Assembly (NCBI GenBank): GCA_964353255.1
Contig: CAYGVJ010000159.1
Location: 1 to 11,705 of the forward strand
Direction of reading: 5' to 3'
Length of the DNA stretch: 11,705 bases
From: VFZS01 sp964353255
GTDB lineage: Bacteria > Acidobacteriota > Terriglobia > Bryobacterales > Bryobacteraceae
Shown: positions 1 to 6,885 of the stretch, piece after piece
Layout: every line of letters begins with the position of its first letter
Numbering within the stretch: position 1 is the stretch's first letter
The notes under the pieces: model-generated
What the model saw: only the letters and a program-made list of their open reading frames with translations
The model's database searches: none
What the model was told of the DNA's origin: nothing
Translations under genes and position numbers: made by a program

Positions 1-371
1 TGCTGTTCAACCGCGAGGGGGATTGTCTGGCGGCCAAGTTGCGGCCCGGCAACGTGCATAGCGCGGAAGATTGGGAACAACTGCTGTTGCCAGAGATCGA
101 GTGCCAGCAGCAGCAGGGCAAGGGGGTGGTTTTTCGCGCGGATGCCGCCTTTGCCAAGCCGGAGATCTATGAGGCGCTGGAAGAACGGGGCGTGAAGTAC
201 GCCATTCGGATTCCCGCCAACGAGAGCCTGGAACGGGACATTGCGGAGTTGCTGACGCGGCCCGTGGGGCGACCGAGCCACAAGCCGTTGGTCCGCTACA
301 AGAGCTTCCTGTACCAGGCAGAGAGTTGGAAGGACGTCTTGGAGTATTCTTGTTTACGATCTTCGAGGTAA
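1..371 (+). pseudogene. IS1380-type transposase, C-terminal-side fragment (open at left edge, truncated at 3' end)
   Basis: The frame is open from the left edge (first full codon at base 3) to a TAA at 369-371. The visible protein includes LRPGNVHSAEDW, FRADAAFAKPEIYEALEERG, KYAIRIPAN and LLTRPVGRPSHKPLVRY. From memory of the family, these are hallmarks of the DDE transposase of IS1380-group elements; the aspartate in FRADAAF lies in one of the conserved catalytic blocks. Complete proteins of this family run on for roughly 200 more residues after the point where this frame ends, through a further conserved region that is absent here. The last residues (after QAESW) no longer look like the family, so the element was probably cut by a deletion or rearrangement near base 330. 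Part of the gene lies left of the window. It is probably non-functional. Family call confident; exact breakpoint inferred. Confidence 0.82.
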
Positions 372-375
372 GAAT

Positions 376-1419
376 CTAAACGGTCGCAATTGCCGGTTCG
401 CGGGCTGGTCCGCTGCAGGATTCGCGTTTCACCAGCTGGGTGGGGATAGTGATCTGCCTCGGTGGCAGGTCGGGATTCGCCACGCGGCTCAGCAGAAGCT
501 CGGCGAGGTGGAGACCGACCTCTTTATTGAACCAATGGACGGTGGTTAGCGGCGGGTGCAGAATCGAGCCTTCCGTGTCGTCAATCCCGGCGACGCTGAT
601 ATCCTCCGGCACGCGCAGGCCGCAATCGCGAATCGCGCGGTAAACGCCTTCCGCAGTTGAGTCACTACCGGCGAGGATCGCTGAGACACGCTCGCCAGCG
701 GCCAGCAACTGCTTGGTGGCGAGATAGCCGACCTGGCGTTCTTCCGAAGAAGACACTCCGTGCAGGTGCGGCGTCAAGCCAGCCTCCTGCATGGCGCGCC
801 GGTAGCCTTCACCGGCGCGAAAGATCCAGGGCCGATCCAAATCGCCGACGTACCAGATTCGGCGGTGACCCTGTGCGAGCAGGTAGCGCACCATCTCGCA
901 AGCACCGCTCACGTCATCCGAGAACACCACGTCCTCGTCTTTTTGGTTCCACGTACCGATTACGTTGTTGCCGAACACGGAAAAGGGCAGCGCCCGCCGC
1001 CGCAAGCACTCGAAGAGGTTTGACGAGTTTGTTCCACCTAGGATTACCGCGCGTGCCACGCCGCGGCGACCGAGAAGTTCGGGAAGGCGCAGGTCCGCGG
1101 GATCCGTGGCGGTGTTATAGTAGAACGATTGCCACACCATTTCCCAGCCGCGCGCTACACAATAGCTCTCGGCACCTGCCAGGATGCGGGAGTGAACGGG
1201 GTGTAGCGGGTCACGATTGGACAGTAGCAAAGCAATGGTGCGCGAGCGCGCGCGTGAGTCGAGCGACACCCCGAGCGATGCGGCCGCCCGGGTGACGCGT
1301 TGCCGAACTTCGGCGCTGATGTATGGTCCACCTACAGCCACGCGGGAGACAGTCGCCGGACTGACCTGAGCCAGGCGCGCCACATCCCGGAATGTTACCG
1401 AGCGCTTGGAACCGGTCAT
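376..1419 (-). CDS. LacI-family transcriptional regulator
   Basis: A protein of 347 residues, the usual length for LacI/GalR regulators. Residues 8-50 form the N-terminal helix-turn-helix (VTFRDVARLAQVSPATVSRV), with the hinge helix near 46-58. The periplasmic-binding-protein-like effector domain runs from about 61 to 335, with typical blocks such as GHRRIWYVGD, GYRRAMQEAGL, AILAGSDSTAEGVYRAI and GLRVPEDISVAGIDDTEGS. The family binds palindromic operators as dimers and responds to small sugars or nucleosides; the ligand cannot be read from the sequence. The start is the ATG before the HTH; it has only a weak ribosome-binding site of its own, but a short leader ORF overlaps it. The receptor gene at 2187 lies divergently behind a palindrome, so this protein is a plausible regulator of it (inference). 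Its stop lies 5 bases from the end of the converging transposase remnant. Confidence 0.95.
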   Translation of the reverse strand: MTGSKRSVTFRDVARLAQVSPATVSRVAVGGPYISAEVRQRVTRAAASLGVSLDSRARSRTIALLLSNRDPLHPVHSRILAGAESYCVARGWEMVWQSFYYNTATDPADLRLPELLGRRGVARAVILGGTNSSNLFECLRRRALPFSVFGNNVIGTWNQKDEDVVFSDDVSGACEMVRYLLAQGHRRIWYVGDLDRPWIFRAGEGYRRAMQEAGLTPHLHGVSSSEERQVGYLATKQLLAAGERVSAILAGSDSTAEGVYRAIRDCGLRVPEDISVAGIDDTEGSILHPPLTTVHWFNKEVGLHLAELLLSRVANPDLPPRQITIPTQLVKRESCSGPAREPAIATV

Positions 1420-1466
1420 AAGACATCGATTGTAATTCTTTCAGCAGTTCTTCTGCAACAAGTCAT
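1416..1466 (-). CDS. Possible 16-codon leader ORF overlapping the LacI-family gene start
   Basis: On the minus strand an ATG at 1466 is preceded by a purine-rich GGGGGAGGAG (1477-1486, 10-base spacing). It opens a frame of 16 codons (MTCCRRTAERITIDVL) whose TGA overlaps the ATG of the regulator gene in the sequence ATGA. The regulator itself has no good ribosome-binding site, so translational coupling from this leader would make sense. The ORF is too short to be judged by homology and could be chance. The alternative is that the regulator uses its own weak site and the purine run has no role. Confidence 0.3.
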   Translation of the reverse strand: MTCCRRTAERITIDVL

Positions 1467-1849
1467 GGTTTGGTGGCTCCTCCCCCAAGAGCGTAAGGCT
1501 GGATAAACTGTGCTGGGCCAATGATTTGTGGTTTGCTGGCAACCTCCACGAGTGGCCCGGGGTTGCCACTGCGCAGGCCCTGCCGATTCCTGAGGCCCAT
1601 GGCCGTGCCGTTTTCCGTGGACTTCAGAGAACTCCAGGCACCCTGACCTCGCCCCGGAAGCCCCATAGGGGCATTCCTGCCACCGCTACCGCCTGCGTCC
1701 TTTGCCAGACAAGCAAGAAAGCCGTCGCCTCTGGGGTTGCCGAGTCCGCCAAGGGAGGAGACGTAACCACGGCACCGTTCGCAGAACGCTTGCTGGCTCG
1801 CAAGTGTAAGCATCTACGAGCATTCCAGTGCCGTTACACTTCTGGGAGA

Positions 1850-1891
1850 GGAGCCGGTTTCTTCGGTTTGGTCAAAAGGTTTTTCGGCTCC
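1850..1891. repeat. 7-bp inverted repeat with 28-bp spacer
   Basis: GGAGCCG at 1850-1856 is matched by CGGCTCC at 1885-1891. The spacer is T-rich. Just upstream a second small hairpin (CCAGTG at 1825-1830 with CACT-T-CTGG to 1845) can be drawn. There is no T-run to make this a classic terminator and no gene to terminate. It may be a relic of a mobile-element end or chance. Confidence 0.25.
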
Positions 1892-1944
1892 TATCTCAAA
1901 AGCGTGATTGTCTGTCAAATGCCTTCTGATCAACGACTTGGCAC

Positions 1945-2034
1945 CCAAGAAGTCCCCCGCTTCCGAGCGGAATCCTGCCCCACATCCCAACGGAACCTTG
2001 CCCGACTTCGACCGGAATCCGCAACAGCGACCAG
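1945..2034. repeat. Degenerate 22-23 bp tandem repeats, resembling an IS21-type terminus
   Basis: Units starting CGGAAYC recur at 1968 (CGGAATCCTGCCCCACATC), 1991 (CGGAACCTTGCCCGACTTC) and 2013 (CGGAATCCGCAACAGCGACC), at spacings of 23 and 22 bases. A weaker related unit (TCCCCCGCTTCCGAG) lies just before the first. IS21-family elements are known to carry several imperfect copies of a ~20-bp motif at their ends, and this array resembles that arrangement. No istA or istB gene is present in the window, so it would be a solo end or remnant. The attribution is inference; the repeat itself is directly visible. Confidence 0.4.
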
Positions 2035-2075
2035 CAGCTTAGGCGATCTGCGTCTGCAGGGTTCCTCACTACGTC

Positions 2076-2100
2076 CGGAAACGTTTCGGAAACGTTTCCG
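2076..2100. promoter_or_regulatory. Perfect 25-bp palindrome, candidate LacI-family operator
   Basis: The arms CGGAAACGTTTC (2076-2087) and GAAACGTTTCCG (2089-2100) are exact reverse complements around a single central G. Inside, GGAAACGTTTC occurs twice in direct repeat at 2077 and 2088, one helical turn (11 bp) apart. The right copy sits in a perfect 14-bp palindrome CGGAAACGTTTCCG (2087-2100). A short palindrome centred on CG is the typical form of a LacI/GalR operator. It lies 51 bases upstream of the -35 box of the receptor promoter and 87 bases before the receptor ATG, and a LacI-family gene is its divergent neighbour. Binding by that protein is inferred. Confidence 0.65.
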
Positions 2101-2151
2101 CCGATTTTATGATTAGATCCCTTACTATTTAGAAATATTGCTGGCATCCGG

Positions 2152-2180
2152 TTGACACGGGCACCCTCCTCGTGTAGACT
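2152..2180 (+). promoter_or_regulatory. Sigma70-like promoter of the TonB-dependent receptor gene
   Basis: A perfect -35 TTGACA (2152-2157) is followed after exactly 17 bases by TAGACT (2175-2180), four of six matches to TATAAT. The expected transcription start, about seven bases after the -10 box, is 2187, which is the A of the ATG of the receptor gene. No Shine-Dalgarno sequence is present before that ATG. The gene therefore appears to be transcribed as a leaderless mRNA. Confidence 0.6.
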
Positions 2181-2186
2181 CCAATC

Positions 2187-5100
2187 ATGGCGGGATATTT
2201 TCCTCGTCTCCTTGTCTCATTTGCGTCGGTCGCTTTTCCTGCCCTTATGGTAGGCCAAGGGTTCGGGACGATCGTAGGCACAGTGAGGGATCCCTCAGGA
2301 GCCACTGTGCCTTCGGCCAAGGTGGTCGCAACCGAAGTCGCCACAAACCGCGCGCGTGACGCCACAACGAATAACGAGGGCTATTATGTCATCCCTTCGT
2401 TGCGTCCGGCCAGCTACCAATTGACTGTTACCGCCACAGGCTTTCGGGCGTTTATCCAGGCGCGCATTACTCTACTCGCCGACCAAAGCCTGACTGCGAA
2501 CGTCCAGTTGGAGCTAGGCCTCACCACCGAAAAGATAACTGTGTCTGCGGACGCCATTCAGGTCGATACGACTACCCCAACGTTGCGGCAGGTAGTCGAC
2601 CAGCAGCGTATCGTGGACCTGCCTCTAAATGGCCGCAATGCAGCAGAGCTGACTCTATTAGTTCCAGGAGCGGTCAACTCACCCGGCGGTAATGCCGATC
2701 AAGGTCCCACCAAGACCTTCCCGGGCGCGCAGACCATATCTACCAATGGCTCGCGCCAGAACCAGATCAGCTACAATCTAGACGGAGGCAACTACGTCGA
2801 TGAGTACACTAATGTCAACCAGCCGTTCCCGTTTCCAGACGCGCTTCAGGAATTCAGTGTTCAAACCAGTAACTACAGCGCCCAATACGGCCAAAGTTCC
2901 GGGGCGGTTGTTAATGTTCTGACCAAATCCGGCACAAATTCCTTCCATGGCAACGTCTTTGGCTTTCATCGCAACAAGTATCTGAACGCCCGTAACTTTT
3001 TCCAGGCCGGACGGGATGAGCTCAAACGGACGCAGTTCGGGTTCACGGTGGGAGGCCCAGTGCTCGTTCCGCGGCTGTACAACGGCCGGGATCGCACTTT
3101 CTTTTTCGGTGGCTACCAGGGAACTCGAATTCGCAACATCCAACGCGGGCTCAGCGGCTTTGTTCCGACGGACGCCAACCGGCTCGGCGACTTTTCAGCC
3201 CTGCTTGATGCGCGCAATCCCGATAACCCTTTGGGCAGCGCAGTCAAAACCATCGATCCCCTAACAAGGCAGGCATTCCCGGGCAATATCGTTCCACCAA
3301 GCCGCCTCGACCCTGCGGCGCTAAGGTTCCTTGAATTTATCCCGAGGGCAAGCGGCAATGGCAGACTGCAGTACGATCGCCCGGCGCGCAACGATTATAA
3401 CGAAGGTCTGGTGCGCCTGGACCATTCCTTTACAGATAACGACCGCCTGACTGTCCGGTACGTGCTGAATGACTTTCTCAGTGCGTCAGGATTTGATGGC
3501 CAAAACTTGTTGACGCTTACTAATTTTTCTGGCATACTCTCTCAAAATGGCTTGATTCACCAGACTCACGTGTTTAACCCGGGATTGCTAAACGATTTCC
3601 GGTTTAGTTACTCGCGCGTTGCCGCCGCCCGGGGTCAGCCACAGACCGTTCCGACCGTGGTCGACTTTGGCGTCAAAGGCATCTGGCAGCCTCCAGAAAG
3701 GGGCATCGAACTCATCCAGGTTTCCGGCTTTTTTTCTGTTTCGGCGAGCCCGACAGCGACCTTCAAGCGAAACAACTTTGTGTGGGGCGATGATGTGAAG
3801 TTGGTGCGGGGTAGGCATACTGTTGCCTTAGGGGGCGTTTTTGAGCGGACTCGTGTAGACGTCGATAACCATTCCCGGCAGCACGGGCAGTTTCGTTTTA
3901 CCAGCGATGTCACGAACAACTCGCTGGTGAGCTTGCTCTTGGGGAAATTGCGCTTATTCGAGCAAGGTGCGGGCGAATACAGGTACTCTCGGGCCACCAT
4001 TCCCGCGGTTTATTTTCAAGATACCTTTCGGGCGAGCCAACGCTTGACGTTGGATTTTGGGCTTCGCTGGGAGCCGTTCATTCCATGGCCGGAGAAAAGG
4101 GGACGCATCGAGGTGTTTGAGCCTGACGCCTTTGTCAGGGGCGAGAGGTCGCGGGCATTCCTAAACGCGCCGCCCGGATTGTTCTTTCCGGGGTTTGGTG
4201 ATCGCGGTCCAAAGGATGGCACGACGGCTGACTGGAATAACTTTGCGCCGCGCGTAGGGTTCGCCTATGATTTATTTGGCAATGCGAAGACCAGCATTCG
4301 AGGTGGTGCTGGCATATTCTACGAGCAGCGCCTGCAAGGTCTCCTGATGATTGCCGCGTCGGATGTGAGCCCTTTTAGCCCACAGTTTTTCGTTACGGAA
4401 CCTCAGGGTTCTTTCAGTAATCCGTTGCTTGGGCTCGTAAACCCCTATCCCGCTCCCTTTCCTCCGCCGGAGGACGCGGCTTTCCCGAGACCCGTTCGCG
4501 TGCAGTGCTTTGCTCCTGGGGTGAAGTTTCTTACGCCGACGGTTTACCAGTGGAACCTTGCGATAGAGCATCAACTGTCTTCGAACTGGCTGGGCCGACT
4601 GGCGTACGTAGGGTCGGCCGGGAGGCACCTGAAGTCTACTTTGAACCTGAATAATGCCGTGTATATTCCTGGTAGTCCGCTCGGCACCGATCAACGGCGC
4701 CGGTTTCAAGAGTATGCAGACATCCTCCAGGACACCCGGGAGGGTAACTCGAATCATAACGGGCTCCAGGTAGGCCTCGAAAAGCGTTTCGTTCAGGGGA
4801 TCACCCTCCTGGGTCATTACACGTATTCTAAAACGATTGACGATCAGTCGAGTCTTAGCGTTGACGGGGCGCAAACGCCCGGTCACGCGTTGCCGTTTGA
4901 TGATCCCTCGCGAAGAAAGTTTCAACGGGGCCCTTCGGATTTTGACGGTACTCATCGGTTCGTGACTTCTTACATCTGGCGATTGCCAGGGCTTCGATAC
5001 ACAGACCGGTGGGTGCGAGGTGCTTTCGGGAATTGGCAGATTACGGGGGTCCTCCAGGCGCAGTCAGGCCGTCCGTTTACTATCATGGCAGGCCAGGACC

Positions 5101-5483
5101 GGTCGCAATCGGGATTGGGGAGCGATCGCGGCGTGTTTCTCGGTGGTCTTGTTAAAGGCTCCGGTGGCTGCGGCGCGACGGAGGCACCGTGTGTAGGCTT
5201 CCTTAATCGGGGTGCATTCGGGCTTCCGGAAATAGGCACGTTCGGCAACGTAGGCAAGGGCGCCCTGCGGGGTCCCAATTCGTGGACATGGGATATGGGT
5301 TTCTTCAAGGATTTTCCGTTCGCTGAACGATATAAGGTTCAGTTTCGGGTCGAGTACTTTAATATCTTTAATCATGCTAATTTTGGGAGTCCAGCTAGCA
5401 GTCTGTCCGCCGCGGGTTTTGGAGGTATTCGAAGTGCGGGCGATCCGCGCATTGGTCAACTGGCTCTGAAGGTCTTTTTCTGA
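2187..5483 (+). CDS. TonB-dependent outer-membrane receptor, Oar-like, with carboxypeptidase-regulatory-like domain
   Basis: A protein of 1,098 residues. A signal peptide covers about 1-24 (ends near PALMVGQ). A carboxypeptidase-regulatory-like beta domain covers about 26-108 (GTIVGTVRDPSGATVPSAKV, NNEGYYVIPSLRPASYQL). A plug domain covers about 115-250 (LPLNGRNAAELTLLVPG, SYNLDGGNYVDEY, SGAVVNVLTKSGTNSFHG). The rest is an outer-membrane beta barrel that ends in phenylalanine (LALKVFF), as barrel proteins do. Such receptors import large or scarce ligands through the outer membrane with TonB/ExbBD energy and are greatly expanded in Acidobacteriota; the ligand is often a carbohydrate, but it cannot be read here. 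The start fits the signal peptide and promoter; there is no SD. The 25-bp palindrome upstream suggests control by a LacI-type protein. The next gene follows 194 bases later. Confidence 0.95.
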   Translation: MAGYFPRLLVSFASVAFPALMVGQGFGTIVGTVRDPSGATVPSAKVVATEVATNRARDATTNNEGYYVIPSLRPASYQLTVTATGFRAFIQARITLLADQSLTANVQLELGLTTEKITVSADAIQVDTTTPTLRQVVDQQRIVDLPLNGRNAAELTLLVPGAVNSPGGNADQGPTKTFPGAQTISTNGSRQNQISYNLDGGNYVDEYTNVNQPFPFPDALQEFSVQTSNYSAQYGQSSGAVVNVLTKSGTNSFHGNVFGFHRNKYLNARNFFQAGRDELKRTQFGFTVGGPVLVPRLYNGRDRTFFFGGYQGTRIRNIQRGLSGFVPTDANRLGDFSALLDARNPDNPLGSAVKTIDPLTRQAFPGNIVPPSRLDPAALRFLEFIPRASGNGRLQYDRPARNDYNEGLVRLDHSFTDNDRLTVRYVLNDFLSASGFDGQNLLTLTNFSGILSQNGLIHQTHVFNPGLLNDFRFSYSRVAAARGQPQTVPTVVDFGVKGIWQPPERGIELIQVSGFFSVSASPTATFKRNNFVWGDDVKLVRGRHTVALGGVFERTRVDVDNHSRQHGQFRFTSDVTNNSLVSLLLGKLRLFEQGAGEYRYSRATIPAVYFQDTFRASQRLTLDFGLRWEPFIPWPEKRGRIEVFEPDAFVRGERSRAFLNAPPGLFFPGFGDRGPKDGTTADWNNFAPRVGFAYDLFGNAKTSIRGGAGIFYEQRLQGLLMIAASDVSPFSPQFFVTEPQGSFSNPLLGLVNPYPAPFPPPEDAAFPRPVRVQCFAPGVKFLTPTVYQWNLAIEHQLSSNWLGRLAYVGSAGRHLKSTLNLNNAVYIPGSPLGTDQRRRFQEYADILQDTREGNSNHNGLQVGLEKRFVQGITLLGHYTYSKTIDDQSSLSVDGAQTPGHALPFDDPSRRKFQRGPSDFDGTHRFVTSYIWRLPGLRYTDRWVRGAFGNWQITGVLQAQSGRPFTIMAGQDRSQSGLGSDRGVFLGGLVKGSGGCGATEAPCVGFLNRGAFGLPEIGTFGNVGKGALRGPNSWTWDMGFFKDFPFAERYKVQFRVEYFNIFNHANFGSPASSLSAAGFGGIRSAGDPRIGQLALKVFF

Positions 5484-5667
5484 CATCGATCGAGACCAGA
5501 GTCTGTGAGTGAAGTATCACCGACGGTGCGAGAGCTGCTCCCCACGGCGGTGCGCTTCGCCGGCAGGGCAATTCGCCAGCGGCTTCCGAGATGGCTTGGT
5601 GCTCGCGCTGCGGAGGCGGAGGCAATGAATCCATGTTAATCTGCAAGACGGGGTGCAATTACCCTTC

Positions 5668-5680
5668 GGAGGGGACGGTG
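5668..5680 (+). promoter_or_regulatory. Ribosome-binding site deciding a GTG start
   Basis: GGAGGGG at 5668-5674 is spaced correctly from the GTG at 5678-5680, whereas the in-frame ATGs at 5591 and 5633 have poorer sites and give a non-signal-like N-terminus ahead of the twin-arginine motif. This supports a 392-residue rather than a 421-residue hydrolase. Confidence 0.7.
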
Positions 5681-6856
5681 ACGAGAGATTCACGACGCGG
5701 TTTCTTGCGAGACACTTTGGGCGCCTGCTCGGTCGTCTCCTCGATGCTGGGCGGGGCCGTACTCCGCGCTGCGCAGGTACGCGCGCGGTCCGCTTTGGAG
5801 GCCGGTACTTTGTTTGATATTGAGAAAGTTGCCGAAGGTGTGTATGCCGCGGTGGCGAGTCCCGTTGCAGTAGAGAACTGCAATGCGGTGATTTTCGAAA
5901 ACTTCGCCGACCTGCTCATCGTGGATGCTCACTCCAAGCCCTCTGCGGTAGCTTCGCTCGTCTCCCAGATCCGGAAGGAGATCACGAACAAGCCAGTACG
6001 CTATGTGGTCATCACGCATCTCGATAACGACCACGCACGGGGCACGCCAGGCTACAGGAAGATCGAACCTAAGGTGGACATTGTGGCGTCCGGAGCGACC
6101 CGGCGTCTGCTACTGGCTGAGAACGAGTCCGGGCGTTTCAAGCCCTCGGTTGAAAAGTTGCGGGAAGTGGTTGAGACTTACAGGGAGAAGGCAGCGGCAG
6201 CGAAGTCGGGGTCAGAAAGAACGTATTATCAACGGCTCACTGAGGAGACCGGGGAGTATGTGGCGGAGATGCAAACCTACTTACCGGAGGTAGCATTGCC
6301 TAACGTAACCTTCGAGCGTCATCTGGTGATACACGATAAGGCACACGATCTGCATATCGCCTTCTGTGGACGCGGGCATACAGCGGGCGACGTGGTGGTG
6401 TACTGCCCGCAGAAGAAGGTCATTGCGACCGGCGATCTCCTCCACGGATATATGCCCTGGTTGCCGCGGGCTTATCCATTGGAGTGGCCGCGCACGCTAT
6501 TGCGCGTGGCTGCGTTTGACTTTGAGCACGTGGTGGGCGGGCACGGGGATGTGCAGCACACGCGGGAGCGGCTGTACCAGTGGGCGGCGTACATCGAGGA
6601 GTTGACGGAGCTGGTGATGACGCGGGGGACAAAGACGGTACAGCAGTTGATCGAAGGAACTAGGCCGGATATGCTGAAGTCGTTGCGGGGCGGATTCGCG
6701 GAATTCTTCATCGGGCAGCGCTTGAAGTATAAGGATCTGCCTCCGGGCACCAATGAGGCCGACCTTCTTAGGGAAGTGGTAAAGACCAGCATTGCCCAGA
6801 TCGCACGTCGCCCCCCAGAGGCGTTTGAAGTATCAGACTCTGGCCCAGCGAACTAA
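5678..6856 (+). CDS. Tat-exported metallo-beta-lactamase-fold hydrolase with HxDxDH metal motif
   Basis: The GTG at 5678 is chosen because GGAGGGG (5668-5674) lies just before it and it places a twin-arginine motif at the very N-terminus (SRRGFLRD, residues 5-12, then a hydrophobic stretch). The product has 392 residues. An upstream ATG at 5591 would add an unlikely Cys/Gly-rich tail. The fold is shown by H114-L-D116-N-D118-H119, GHTAGDVVVYCP with H234, ATGDLLH with D253, and VVGGHGD with H289. The second metal ligand, normally His, is Asp. A long helical insert (about 145-215) separates the first motif from H234. The family hydrolyses varied substrates (lactones, thioesters, sulfate or phosphate esters) using one or two metal ions; the substrate here is unknown. 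Its place behind a TonB receptor suggests a periplasmic role on an imported compound (inference). Confidence 0.88.
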   Translation: MTRDSRRGFLRDTLGACSVVSSMLGGAVLRAAQVRARSALEAGTLFDIEKVAEGVYAAVASPVAVENCNAVIFENFADLLIVDAHSKPSAVASLVSQIRKEITNKPVRYVVITHLDNDHARGTPGYRKIEPKVDIVASGATRRLLLAENESGRFKPSVEKLREVVETYREKAAAAKSGSERTYYQRLTEETGEYVAEMQTYLPEVALPNVTFERHLVIHDKAHDLHIAFCGRGHTAGDVVVYCPQKKVIATGDLLHGYMPWLPRAYPLEWPRTLLRVAAFDFEHVVGGHGDVQHTRERLYQWAAYIEELTELVMTRGTKTVQQLIEGTRPDMLKSLRGGFAEFFIGQRLKYKDLPPGTNEADLLREVVKTSIAQIARRPPEAFEVSDSGPAN

Positions 6857-6885
6857 ATTGGACTTAATCCAGCGAACTTCTGAAC

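Larger units (their letters stand above)
1420..2075. other. Long non-coding stretch between the divergent regulator and receptor genes
   Basis: No convincing gene is seen here. Open frames exist on both strands (for example plus 1526-2116 and minus 1463-1813), but their translations lack recognisable motifs, show erratic composition rich in Arg, Ser, Pro and Gly, and mostly shadow each other. The stretch holds small inverted repeats (for example GCCCC/GGGGC around 1660-1672 and GGAGCCG/CGGCTCC at 1850-1891) and a degenerate 22-bp tandem repeat near 1945-2034. Divergent promoters for the regulator and the receptor should lie in or next to it. Much of it may be decayed mobile DNA. Confidence 0.6.

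Noticed and set aside
1463..1813. Minus-strand open frame of 116 codons upstream of the regulator
   Set aside because: No family likeness, Gly-rich low-information translation, and overlaps the other spurious frame on the opposite strand.
1526..2116. Plus-strand open frame of 196 codons in the intergenic stretch
   Set aside because: No recognisable motif or signal, Arg/Ser/Pro-rich composition, runs through the repeats and the operator palindrome, and has no fitting ribosome-binding site.
5545..5562. CGGCG/CGCCG hairpin after the receptor gene as a terminator
   Set aside because: Short stem with an 8-base loop and no T-run; found easily by chance in GC-rich DNA.
5591..5677. Longer start for the metallo-beta-lactamase-fold protein
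   Set aside because: It would place a Cys/Gly-rich tail of 29 residues before a twin-arginine motif; the GTG at 5678 has a strong SD and gives a normal Tat N-terminus.
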